Shown piece by piece: positions 55,449-63,491 of a stretch of 64,000 nt of DNA. The stretch comes from JAAELZ01 sp965237485 (lineage in GTDB: Bacteria > Pseudomonadota > Gammaproteobacteria > Arenicellales > Poriferihabitantaceae). The stretch covers positions 1-64,000 of the forward strand of contig CBDEFQ010000009.1 in the NCBI GenBank assembly GCA_965237485.1, written 5' to 3'. The number at the start of each line of letters is the position of its first letter. Within the stretch, counting starts at the first letter, position 1. The notes below the pieces were generated by a model that saw nothing but the letters and a program-made list of their open reading frames with translations, ran no database searches and was not told the origin of the DNA. The position numbers and the translations under genes were made by a program.

Positions 55449-56236
55449 TTCAGGCCGCCGTTTTAGCCTTTATACAAGGGGTAACAGAGTTTTTGCCGGT
55501 TTCAAGTTCTGGACATTTGGTCTTGGTGCCAAAATTATTCGGCTGGCCTGACCAAGGTTTGGCCTTTGATGTCGCGGTGCACTTGGGTTCTTTAGTCGCT
55601 GTGTTAGTATATTTCAGAACTGACTTGATTAATATGTTGCGGGGGCTGGTGGTACATTTAACTGGTGGCCCGGCATCACCTGAAAGCTGCTTGGCTTGGT
55701 CTGTTATCTTTGCAACGCTACCCGTGGGTTTAGCGGGTTTTATACTCAATGATTGGATTGAAATCAATTTGCGCAGCGCGGTATTGGTTGGTTTTGCTTC
55801 GTTGGTGTTCGGGGCCATTTTGTGGGGAGTGGACCGCCGGTCAGCGGATGAGGGGAATCTAAATCAAATTAATTTCAAAAAGGTATTGATTATTGGTTGC
55901 GCGCAAGTACTGGCGTTGATTCCGGGTGTCTCGCGTTCTGGCATGACAATACTGGCAGGTCGGTACGCAGGGCTGAGTCGATCAAATGCTGCGCGGTTTT
56001 CATTTTTGATGTCAATCCCAGTCATTCTATTGGCTAGTGGTTTAAAGTCATGGCAACTGTTTGGTTCTGATGCCCAAATTGATTGGGCTATATTGGCTTT
56101 CGCTACTGTACTTTCGGGTTTAATTGCTTATGCCTGCATACACTGGTTTCTAGGTTTTATAAAGCGTTATAGTATGGTGCCATTTGCGCTGTATTTAATG
56201 ATATTAGGTGTGATTATTATTAGCATGTTTTGGTAA
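55439..56236 (+). CDS. uppP: Undecaprenyl-diphosphatase UppP (BacA)
   Basis: This 265-residue polytopic membrane enzyme recycles the undecaprenyl-diphosphate carrier for peptidoglycan synthesis. Its catalytic motifs are QGVTEFLPVSSSGHL and PGVSRSGMT. It overlaps the methyltransferase gene, so the two are probably coupled. Confidence 0.96.
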   Translation: MDIIQAAVLAFIQGVTEFLPVSSSGHLVLVPKLFGWPDQGLAFDVAVHLGSLVAVLVYFRTDLINMLRGLVVHLTGGPASPESCLAWSVIFATLPVGLAGFILNDWIEINLRSAVLVGFASLVFGAILWGVDRRSADEGNLNQINFKKVLIIGCAQVLALIPGVSRSGMTILAGRYAGLSRSNAARFSFLMSIPVILLASGLKSWQLFGSDAQIDWAILAFATVLSGLIAYACIHWFLGFIKRYSMVPFALYLMILGVIIISMFW

Positions 56237-56247
56237 CATTCGTTGCT

Positions 56248-57087
56248 ATGAGATTGACGCGACAACAATTTTTGCAAAGCCCTAACAAGGTGGTCACTTT
56301 GATGGGTATGTCAGGTGTGGGCAAGACGACGATGACCTCCTTGCTGTCGTCAGAGCAATGGTTTCACTATTCCGGCGACTATCGGATAGGGACCAAATAT
56401 TTGGAAGAACCTATTCTAGATAATATTAAGCGCCAAGCCATGCAAGTGCCGTTCTTGAATGATTTAATACGTAGCGACTCAATCTATTTTTGTAATAACA
56501 TTACCGTTGATAACTTAAAACCTATCTCTAGCTTTCTCGGCAAAATTGGCAGCCCAGATTTGGGCGGAATCTCACTTGATGAGTTTAAGCGCCGTCAAGC
56601 CCTGCATCGAACCGCAGAAGAAAATGCGATGCAAGATGTTGGTGAATTTATTGCTAAAGGGCGGGAGATATACGGCTACCCACATTTTGTGAACGACACG
56701 GGCGGCAGTGTTTGTGAGCTGACTGATGAAGAAGCGTGGGGTGATTTGGCGCAGTGCTCTGTAATAATCTATTTAAAGGCCGACGCGGACATGGAAGCAG
56801 AAATGTTTGAGCGAGCCAAATCTGACCCTAAGCCTTTGTATTACGATTCTGCTTTTTTGGATGAGCATATTCAGCAATTCCTTGAACTTAAGCAGTTAAC
56901 CGATGTGAGTGATATTGTGCCGGATGAGTATGTGCAATGGGTTTTCCCAAAACTAGTGGCGCACCGAAAACCACTCTACGAACGCATTGCGGATAAGCTT
57001 GGTTATACGGTTGAAGCCAGTGGGGTGCTAGCCTTGCGTAATCAAGAGGATGTGCTCGAGTTTATAGCAAGAGTGCTGGACGCTTAG
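56248..57087 (+). CDS. P-loop ATPase/kinase, unknown substrate
   Basis: This protein has about 279 residues from the ATG at 56248; a TTG at 56230 would overlap the uppP stop. Walker A is LMGMSGVGKTTM near residue 22. No clear Walker B is seen, although VNDTGGSVCELTDEEAW may carry a catalytic acid. The fold looks like small-molecule kinases. Its place between uppP and metA, with short gaps, suggests an operon. I do not know its substrate. Confidence 0.75.
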   Translation: MRLTRQQFLQSPNKVVTLMGMSGVGKTTMTSLLSSEQWFHYSGDYRIGTKYLEEPILDNIKRQAMQVPFLNDLIRSDSIYFCNNITVDNLKPISSFLGKIGSPDLGGISLDEFKRRQALHRTAEENAMQDVGEFIAKGREIYGYPHFVNDTGGSVCELTDEEAWGDLAQCSVIIYLKADADMEAEMFERAKSDPKPLYYDSAFLDEHIQQFLELKQLTDVSDIVPDEYVQWVFPKLVAHRKPLYERIADKLGYTVEASGVLALRNQEDVLEFIARVLDA

Positions 57088-57091
57088 ACTC

Positions 57092-58159
57092 ATGTCCTTA
57101 ATTGCTAACAGTAGCTTACCTACGTTCGAGCGCCTGCGTAAGGAAGGTATAGAGGTTCTGGACGCGCGGCGGGCATCCGAGCAAGATATTCGTGAACTAC
57201 ATGTCGGTATCATGAATTTAATGCCAGATGCAGCATTACAGGCAACAGAGTGCCAATTTATGCGCATGGTCGGCAGTTGCAATCGAATTGCGCAATTTAA
57301 AATTCATTTGTTTAGTGCCCCTAATATTCCAAGGGATGCGGCTGCATCCGCGCACATTGCGCAATATTATGAAACCTTTGAACGCATCAAGGAAGTGGGT
57401 TTGGATGCGTTAATTTTAACGGGCGCAAACCCCGTCCAAGCTGATATGACCCAAGAACCGTTCTGGGATGAGATGCTGGAAGTGGTTACTTGGGCCAAAG
57501 ACCATGTGAGTTCAGTGTTGTGTTCATGCTTGGCAAGCCATGCTTTGGTAAAGCAATTTTATGGAATCGAACGCTACAAACTGCCGCAAAAAAGATGGGG
57601 GGTTTACTCGCACCGCATTACCCAAGAGCCGCATCCGTTGACAGCCAATATCAATACCCGTTTTGATGCACCGCATTCACATGTGTATGAAGTGAATGCA
57701 AAACAATTGAAGGACAAAAACTTGAAGGTGTTGGCGGCCAGTGAAGAGGCTGATTTTCATTTGGCGACCAGTGAGGACGGCTTTAGGTTTATCTTCTTTC
57801 AAGGCCATCCAGAATATGATGCGATTAGCCTGTTTAAAGAATATAAACGCGAAGTAGGCCGTTACTTAGAAGGCACCTATGAGGCTTACCCAACTTTTCC
57901 TGAGCATAGTTTTTCTAGGCCTGCCGCTAAAATATTGAGCGAATTTCGTGACCAAGCATTGGCAAATAAAGGCGAGGTATCAATTTCTGATTTTCCGGAG
58001 CAAGAAGTCATGCAGCACTTGGACAATACTTGGAGTGATACGGGCAAAGCTATGGTCAATAATTGGCTTGGCTTGGTCTATCAACTAACTGATAAAGACC
58101 GTAAAGCCCCTTTTATGTCAGGTATTGATCCGAACAACCCACTTGGAATCAATTCGTGA
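57092..58159 (+). CDS. metA: Homoserine O-succinyltransferase (MetA family)
   Basis: This 355-residue enzyme of methionine biosynthesis acylates homoserine. The start has ELHVGIMNLMPDAALQATE, LILTGANPVQ and the nucleophile Cys in SVLCSCLASHALV. The catalytic His is in FQGHPEYDA. Acyl-CoA preference (succinyl or acetyl) cannot be fixed from this reading. It lies five bases after the P-loop ATPase gene. Confidence 0.93.
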   Translation: MSLIANSSLPTFERLRKEGIEVLDARRASEQDIRELHVGIMNLMPDAALQATECQFMRMVGSCNRIAQFKIHLFSAPNIPRDAAASAHIAQYYETFERIKEVGLDALILTGANPVQADMTQEPFWDEMLEVVTWAKDHVSSVLCSCLASHALVKQFYGIERYKLPQKRWGVYSHRITQEPHPLTANINTRFDAPHSHVYEVNAKQLKDKNLKVLAASEEADFHLATSEDGFRFIFFQGHPEYDAISLFKEYKREVGRYLEGTYEAYPTFPEHSFSRPAAKILSEFRDQALANKGEVSISDFPEQEVMQHLDNTWSDTGKAMVNNWLGLVYQLTDKDRKAPFMSGIDPNNPLGINS

Positions 58160-58348
58160 ATTCGGTGTGGTGTGGTGCAAATACCCATAAACCTAGAAAA
58201 CTCAGTTGAAACACAAAAGTCTGCACAACTTCTTAAATATGCCTAAGAAAGTCAGAAAAGCGCTCATCACCAATAAGATGACCTCGCGTTTTCTGACTTT
58301 CTTAGGCATATTAATTAGCGGCAATTTTCAGGGTAGTTGCACATTTTC

Positions 58349-59416
58349 CTACGCAGCCAATAATACTTCTTTTTGTGGGTTCAGCGCAACCGCACCACAA
58401 GGCCGCCAATTTCGGGTTTGGCCAGACCACCGATTAGGTTTTGCTGCTTTAGCTTCCTGATAAACAACTTCTCGTTTTGCTAATAGGGCACTATCTTCAC
58501 CGCGATAACGCTGGCCAGGTGTAACGTAGCGTATAGCACTGTGACGATGTTCTTCGTTATACCATTGCATAAACTTACCCACCCATTGGCGGGCGGCCTC
58601 TAAGCTATCGAAGCCTTGAGAAGGCCACGCAGGGCAATACTTTACCGTTCTAAACATGGATTCAATATAAGCGTTGTCATTGCTTACTCTTGGCCTTGAG
58701 TAAGAGGGCTTTATTCCTAATGCTTCTAACTTCGCTCTCATTGTGAACGATTTCATTGGGCTGCCATTATCACTGTGTAAGACGGGCATGCCATCGCAGC
58801 TGGCCACTTTTAGAGCCGCCTGAGACATCAACTGCGCACCTAATTCACCGCTTTCAACAGGATGTACTTCCCAGTGAACGCCATAGCGACTGTAAAGGTC
58901 TTCTACCATGTACAGGTAATAATGCTTGCCAATAGTACGCGTCGCCAAATAGGTGATATCCCACATCCACACAGCATTAGGTTTTAGCGCTATATGAGTA
59001 TCGGGTGTTCGGGACTGCTTTTGTTTGGCGCGGCCGCGGTGCTTCAATTGCCCATGCGCCTTGAGAACTCGATAAAAGCTAGACTCGCTGGCCACATAAA
59101 TACCTTTGTCAGCCAACTGCGGTACTATTTGCGACGGCGGCAAATGATTGTATGCCGATTCATTACATATCGATAAAATGTGTTGCTGCTCTTGCTCGCT
59201 TAGTTTATTGCCAGGGACTGGCTTTTCTACCAAAGGACGTTGATCACTGCGGATACTATCTTCTCCTTTTGGCTTCCAACGTCTAAGCGTAGACTCGGCA
59301 AGGCCAACCAACTCACAAGCACTTGAACGCTTTGAACCTGCGTCTACTGCTTCATTAACATCATTGATTACTTTAATGCGCGTCTGAGTCGTAATCATAC
59401 TTCCTCGTCCTCCCAA
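58349..59416 (-). CDS. IS3-family transposase OrfB
   Basis: This 355-residue frame has an extra N-terminal helix-turn-helix (ACELVGLAESTLRRWK) and the rve core: Asp in VWMWDITYLATR, Asp in VLHSDNGSPM and Glu in NAYIESMFRTVKYCP. The C-terminus ends close to the left repeat. It overlaps orfA by 22 bases in the -1 frame and is probably made mainly as an OrfAB fusion. Confidence 0.9.
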   Translation of the reverse strand: MGGRGSMITTQTRIKVINDVNEAVDAGSKRSSACELVGLAESTLRRWKPKGEDSIRSDQRPLVEKPVPGNKLSEQEQQHILSICNESAYNHLPPSQIVPQLADKGIYVASESSFYRVLKAHGQLKHRGRAKQKQSRTPDTHIALKPNAVWMWDITYLATRTIGKHYYLYMVEDLYSRYGVHWEVHPVESGELGAQLMSQAALKVASCDGMPVLHSDNGSPMKSFTMRAKLEALGIKPSYSRPRVSNDNAYIESMFRTVKYCPAWPSQGFDSLEAARQWVGKFMQWYNEEHRHSAIRYVTPGQRYRGEDSALLAKREVVYQEAKAAKPNRWSGQTRNWRPCGAVALNPQKEVLLAA

Positions 59417-59886
59417 AGCGCCTGAAACTTTTTTTGTAATACTAATAATGCGGCCGTTTCAGCCAAGGCTTTATCTTTGCGGCGCAGCTGGGTTTCTAGC
59501 TTCTTCTTGTCTTTTTTTAACGCACGTATTTCATCGCGCGCAACTTTAGGGCTAATGAGAGCCTCATCAACACCATTAATACAAGCTTCTCGCCATTGCG
59601 TTATTTGAGTAGGGTATAGGCCTTTCTCTCGGCAATACGCAGATAATTCTTGTTCATTCATCGCAGCAGTTTCAAGAACTACGGTGAACTTAGTTTGGCA
59701 ATCCCACTGATTAGATGAATCACTATTAGGCATTAAAACTCCTGATCGTCTGGCTTTATTTCGCCAATCATACAAGGTTTGAACACTGATTCCTTCTTCT
59801 CTAGATATTTCTGCGAAGGACTGACTATTTGATGATAATAATTTAGATAAAACAGCTTCTCTTCGTTCTACGCTATATTTCGGCAT
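59395..59886 (-). CDS. IS3-family transposase OrfA
   Basis: This 163-residue protein has two helix-turn-helix-like segments (SFAEISREEGISVQTLYDW; AYCREKGLYPTQITQWREA) and a C-terminal leucine-rich coil. It ends after the frameshift site that feeds OrfB. Confidence 0.88.
   Translation of the reverse strand: MPKYSVERREAVLSKLLSSNSQSFAEISREEGISVQTLYDWRNKARRSGVLMPNSDSSNQWDCQTKFTVVLETAAMNEQELSAYCREKGLYPTQITQWREACINGVDEALISPKVARDEIRALKKDKKKLETQLRRKDKALAETAALLVLQKKFQALWEDEEV
59428..59434 (-). promoter_or_regulatory. Programmed -1 frameshift heptamer A AAA AAG in IS3 orfA
   Basis: The minus strand reads CAA AAA AAG TTT in the orfA frame, giving the classical slippery A AAA AAG. From here the -1 frame is open into OrfB (VSGALGGRGSMITT). 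This is the expected arrangement for OrfAB synthesis. Confidence 0.75.
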
Positions 59887-60034
59887 GAGTATTTCTCCGC
59901 CGCCCCTTGTGAATTAAAATGTGTGCAACTACCCTGACGTCTGGGGTTAGATGCACATCTTTTTTGCGTTTCAACTGAGTTTTCTAGGTTAAAGTAAGCT
60001 AAGCTAGGCCTGTATATATAAACAAGGTTGTTCG

Positions 60035-60775
60035 ATGAAGTGTTTAATTGTTGATGACGAAGGTCTGGCACGTTCTAGACTTAAGCACATTTTAGGGGAT
60101 GTGGATGAATCTCTTAACGTAATTGAAGCAGACAATGGAAAGGAAGCCTTAGCAAAATGTAATGATTACGAACCTGAGCTGGTGTTTTTGGACATTCGCA
60201 TGCCAGGCATCTCAGGTATGGAGGTGGCGCAACATCTCACTGCTTATGAAAGGCCGCCCGCGGTGATTTTTACGACCGCTTATAACGAATTCGCCTTGGA
60301 TGCATTTGATGCTAATGCGATCGATTATTTGTTAAAACCCATCCGCCGCGGTCGGCTTCAACAGGCACTTAAGAAGATCAAACCTTTCACGTTGGAACAA
60401 AAGCAAAGCCTTCCCATCGAAGAAGCACGACAGCACATTGCTTTGACTGAACGTGGCAAGATCAAGCTGGTCCCTATCGATAAAATTGTTTATTTTCGTG
60501 CCGATAACAAATACGTCAAGTTGCGTACAACAAAACGAGAGTATGTGATCAGTGAAGTGCTCAATGCTTTAGAAGAAGAACTGTCTGATCAATTTATTCG
60601 CGCACACCGCAATTCTTTGGTGGCAAAGTCGCACATCAATCGTTTAGAGAAGGATAGTAATCAAGGTAAATGGTATGTTTTTTTTAGATCCATTGAGGAT
60701 TCTATCGAAGTCAGTCGTCGCCAAACGACCAACGTTCGAAAGTGGTTACGTAATAAGAGTGTAACTTCTCAATAA
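60035..60775 (+). CDS. LytTR-family response regulator (AlgR-like), last residues supplied by IS66
   Basis: This 246-residue protein has a receiver domain (1-120; phospho-acceptor Asp in LVFLDIRMPG, Thr in FTTAYNEF, Lys in LLKPIRRGR) and a LytTR DNA-binding domain (about 140-240; IVYFRADNKYVKLRT, FIRAHRNSLV). The native end is near WLRNK. The last residues (VTSQ) and stop come from the IS66 end. The DNA-binding domain appears whole, so it may work. The downstream genes usual for this family are missing at the IS border. Confidence 0.88.
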   Translation: MKCLIVDDEGLARSRLKHILGDVDESLNVIEADNGKEALAKCNDYEPELVFLDIRMPGISGMEVAQHLTAYERPPAVIFTTAYNEFALDAFDANAIDYLLKPIRRGRLQQALKKIKPFTLEQKQSLPIEEARQHIALTERGKIKLVPIDKIVYFRADNKYVKLRTTKREYVISEVLNALEEELSDQFIRAHRNSLVAKSHINRLEKDSNQGKWYVFFRSIEDSIEVSRRQTTNVRKWLRNKSVTSQ

Positions 60776-62666
60776 CCCGTGGCAAAGCTGGCGCGTTCCA
60801 TAATGATATCTGGCAGAGGATCAATATGTTGCTCACCGATACCAAGTCGATGGGTCAGGTAGTGCCAGAACGATATATCCAGTTTTCGGCAGGTCTTTTT
60901 CAAACTGGCAAACGTGTCCCGACACTGCTGGCCAGCATCGCTGCGGGTGGAGCCACTCACTTTTCGTTTTTTCACGTAATCGCGAATGTCTGTTTCACTG
61001 CCATTGGTGTGTAACGGAATATCTGGTCGATCTAGCACCAACAGTAATTCTGCTTTATTCGCATGGATTCGTTTGAGCGTCTGATTTAATGTTTGGTAGC
61101 ATGTCTGTTGAGTGAAGATTTCATCGAAACGCTGCTCAAGTATTTTACGTTGGTTCTCGCAAGGCTGGGTTTTATACTCTTTTAACGCCCGATAAAAGCA
61201 CCAGACTTGGTCGCGTATTTTAGCAATGCCCTGCCGGTGTCCCTCGTTCAGCGGTATCAACTTATGGATTAAGCACTCGGTGTGTATCCAACACAAGGCA
61301 TGAGCCAAAATGTTAAATTGCCCTGCATCATCACTGACGACAACGATGTCATCACACAGACCATGATGCAAAATACTACCAAGTAATGCCCCTTCGGTGG
61401 TGATACGTCGGTGACGTGCCTTAATGATCAACAGGCTATCGAGCATTTCAAGCCAGTCATCCTCGTTGGCAATACGGCGTTCCCGGTGCTCAGTTACAGC
61501 GGCTAAGGCTTGCTTTGGCAATCCATGTTGTTGCCTATAATTCAACGCACTTTGACTCAAACGATAATCCGTATTGCCAGCCCTTAATAGCGGTAGGAAG
61601 TTAATTCGACTTTTTGATTGAGTGCTTTTAAACCACGCAAACAAGTCATTACCAATGTGCGTTACATAGCCATTTTTGCCCTGATGGCGAGCACCACTAT
61701 CGTCCACGGTCACGTAAGACGATGCGCTCAGAGCAACGCTTAGTAACGCCTCTTTCTCAGCATGAAAGGGCTCTTTAGCGCTGATCAGTATTGGGTTAAT
61801 TTGTCCCGAAGAAATATCAATTCCCCACTCTCGCAACTGTTCCAACAAGAGTGGTTGCGTGGTTTGACAATGATGATATTGATAGAGAATATAACTGACC
61901 AGACGAGGCCCATAATGTCGCCCTGCCACGGATGTCGGTAACTGGCCTTTGAGCTTTTTATTGTCTGGCGTTACCCAATGCGCTAAACGATAGCGGGTGG
62001 TATGAACCTTGATAAGCAAATCTTGCACTACAAAATCCCGATAGCCTTTAAAGCGAGAACCTTCGGGCACGGACTTCGCTGGTTCAATAACCAGATTTAG
62101 GTCAATTGACAGCCTTGGTGTTTTCTTTGCCTTGTTCGACCCAGCTCGCTGCTTAGGTTTGTCGCTAGAAGATGAACGTTTTGGCTCTGTTTTCTTATCC
62201 ATATTACCGCCCTTAACAGTAGGCCGCCTCTTCTGCCCCTTAAGGATATTGATTTCATCTTTAAGCAATGCTATTTCTTCGTCCTGTTGTTGAACTCGCA
62301 CTAACAGCTGCTCCACTAGCACCCGCAACATTTTTACTGCGGGGGTTTGTTCTTGTTCAGGAATGTCGGGAATAGAGGGTAGCTTACTCAAGGTCTTAAA
62401 CGTCCGTCAACTGGATAGACCTTAGTGTACCATCGGTTTTGAAAGTCCAATTTTGCCTTCTCAACTGCGCCACAACGAACGTTAAGAAGACACCCCTGAA
62501 CGTCCTTAAGCGATCTTTGTTATTAGCGTAAAGGTGCCTACAACCACCCTGGAACTCAACCTAAATCGAGTCACTCGACCACGTTGAATTACCTTCCTTT
62601 TAGCGTAAAACCCGGTCAAGAAATATTTTGTTTTATTTTACCTGCCACGGGTTATTGAGAAGTTAC
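60761..62666 (-). mobile_element. IS66-family element, full length (tnpC only)
   Basis: This 1906-bp element has the same ends as the copy at 39777 (GTAACTTCTCAATAACCCGT inverted). It carries only tnpC with a leader of about 270 bp and has no tnpA or tnpB. The flanking octamers ATAAGAGT (left) and TCTAGTAG (right) do not match, so the two sides are not from one insertion event. Confidence 0.92.
60769..62391 (-). CDS. IS66-family transposase TnpC
   Basis: This 540-residue transposase has an N-terminal coiled coil (LRVLVEQLLVRVQQQDEEIALL), a basic linker and the DDE core: Asp in VTVDDSGARHQG, Asp in VVVSDDAGQFNIL and Glu in NGSETDIRDYVKKRK. The start is TTG at 62391, the same as in the deleted copy. 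The frame is complete and could supply transposase in trans to the deleted copy. Confidence 0.92.
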   Translation of the reverse strand: MSKLPSIPDIPEQEQTPAVKMLRVLVEQLLVRVQQQDEEIALLKDEINILKGQKRRPTVKGGNMDKKTEPKRSSSSDKPKQRAGSNKAKKTPRLSIDLNLVIEPAKSVPEGSRFKGYRDFVVQDLLIKVHTTRYRLAHWVTPDNKKLKGQLPTSVAGRHYGPRLVSYILYQYHHCQTTQPLLLEQLREWGIDISSGQINPILISAKEPFHAEKEALLSVALSASSYVTVDDSGARHQGKNGYVTHIGNDLFAWFKSTQSKSRINFLPLLRAGNTDYRLSQSALNYRQQHGLPKQALAAVTEHRERRIANEDDWLEMLDSLLIIKARHRRITTEGALLGSILHHGLCDDIVVVSDDAGQFNILAHALCWIHTECLIHKLIPLNEGHRQGIAKIRDQVWCFYRALKEYKTQPCENQRKILEQRFDEIFTQQTCYQTLNQTLKRIHANKAELLLVLDRPDIPLHTNGSETDIRDYVKKRKVSGSTRSDAGQQCRDTFASLKKTCRKLDISFWHYLTHRLGIGEQHIDPLPDIIMERASFATGY

Positions 62667-62667
62667 T

Positions 62668-62742
62668 CTAGTAGGAATCAACCCTTTGAAAATTGATGAT
62701 ATTCCAACTTATGATGGAGTCAATCACCCCGCTGATAAATAA
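62668..62742 (+). pseudogene. C-terminal gene fragment at the IS66 border
   Basis: Directly after the IS66 end a frame reads LVGINPLKIDDIPTYDG, then VNHPADK and a stop, with protein-like composition. It has no start and is cut by the IS, so it is probably the last 24 codons of a gene whose body was lost in the rearrangement. I do not recognise the family. Confidence 0.35.
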
Positions 62743-63006
62743 GTGGGTCTGCATTTATTAGTAGCTAGATGTTATGGCAATAAACGATAGCCATTATTTA
62801 CTTTTGTTTGTGGTGCACTTAGAAGCTGAACTCAAGACGTATAGTTCTCGACAGTTTAGTGACAATAAATCATCGTGGTCAACATGGAATAAGCAGCAAA
62901 AGTTGAAAAATGAAAATGATCAGCGTATAACAGAGGTACAAGATTTGCGCCGAAGTGGTACCAAAACATCGGCGATAGTTTAAAAACCCAACACGAGGAG
63001 AGCGAG
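62743..63006. other. Intergenic region upstream of the ferredoxin-like gene
   Basis: The region is AT-rich with one weak frame (62774-62983) of unconvincing composition. The GAGGAGAG Shine-Dalgarno for the next gene lies at its end. The AOR operon promoter should be here. Confidence 0.4.
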
Positions 63007-63480
63007 ATGCAAAGATCCCTTTATTTAGACGCTGAAAAATGTACTGGTTGTTTGCAGTGCGAATTGGCCTGTTCCTATGAACACGAAGGCGCGTTTAATC
63101 CAGTAAAATCAAGCATTAAGATTTTTACCTTACATGATGAAGGGCGTTTCGTTCCGTATACATGCACTCAATGCGACGAAGCTTGGTGCATGACCGCTTG
63201 CCCGGTTGACGCTATCAGTATCGACCTCTCCACCGGCGCGAAGGTTGTTAGCATGAACGATTGCGTGGGCTGCAAGGTCTGTACCATCGCTTGTCCATTC
63301 GGCACCATTAACTACAACACCGATACCGGTAAGGTTACGAAATGCGATTTATGCGGCGGTGACCCGCAGTGCGTACCCGCCTGTCCGACAGGTGCAATCA
63401 CCTACGTAGACGCAGACGCCACAGGCCATTCAAGAATGCGCGAATGGGCGACTAAAACTGACACAGCAGCTAGAATTTAG
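63007..63480 (+). CDS. 4Fe-4S ferredoxin-type electron carrier of the AOR locus
   Basis: This 157-residue protein is rich in Cys: CTGCLQCELAC, CTQCDEAWCMTACP, CVGCKVCTIACP and CDLCGGDPQCVPACP give four [4Fe-4S] clusters, as in the polyferredoxin subunits of molybdo/tungsto-oxidoreductases. The next gene, 11 bases on, is aldehyde:ferredoxin oxidoreductase, so it is the likely electron acceptor. The Shine-Dalgarno GAGGAGAG precedes the ATG. Confidence 0.88.
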   Translation: MQRSLYLDAEKCTGCLQCELACSYEHEGAFNPVKSSIKIFTLHDEGRFVPYTCTQCDEAWCMTACPVDAISIDLSTGAKVVSMNDCVGCKVCTIACPFGTINYNTDTGKVTKCDLCGGDPQCVPACPTGAITYVDADATGHSRMREWATKTDTAARI

Positions 63481-63491
63481 GAGGCAATAAA

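Larger units (their letters stand above)
58328..59937 (-). mobile_element. IS3-family element, intact
   Basis: The ends are TCAGGGTAGTTGCACA in inverted orientation at 58328 and 59937. Length is 1610 bp and it carries overlapping orfA and orfB with a frameshift signal. It differs from the IS3 at the window start. No short target duplication was found. It lies inside MITE copy 2. Confidence 0.85.
58192..59988. mobile_element. MITE copy 2, interrupted by an IS3 element
   Basis: The ends are inverted copies: CCTAGAAAACTCAGTTGAAA at 58192 and the same sequence on the minus strand from 59988. Removing the IS3 (58328-59937) leaves about 187 bp. The left part has a 24-bp perfect stem (starts AATATGCCTAAGAAAG, 58236-58312) whose apical loop contains TCATCACCAATAAGATGA, the reverse of the core hairpin in copy 1. 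No exact target duplication is visible (flanks end ATAAA and begin TTAAA). Confidence 0.65.

Noticed and set aside
62774..62983. 69-codon frame before the ferredoxin-like gene
   Set aside because: It has a polar, low-complexity composition, no ribosome-binding site and no recognisable motif.
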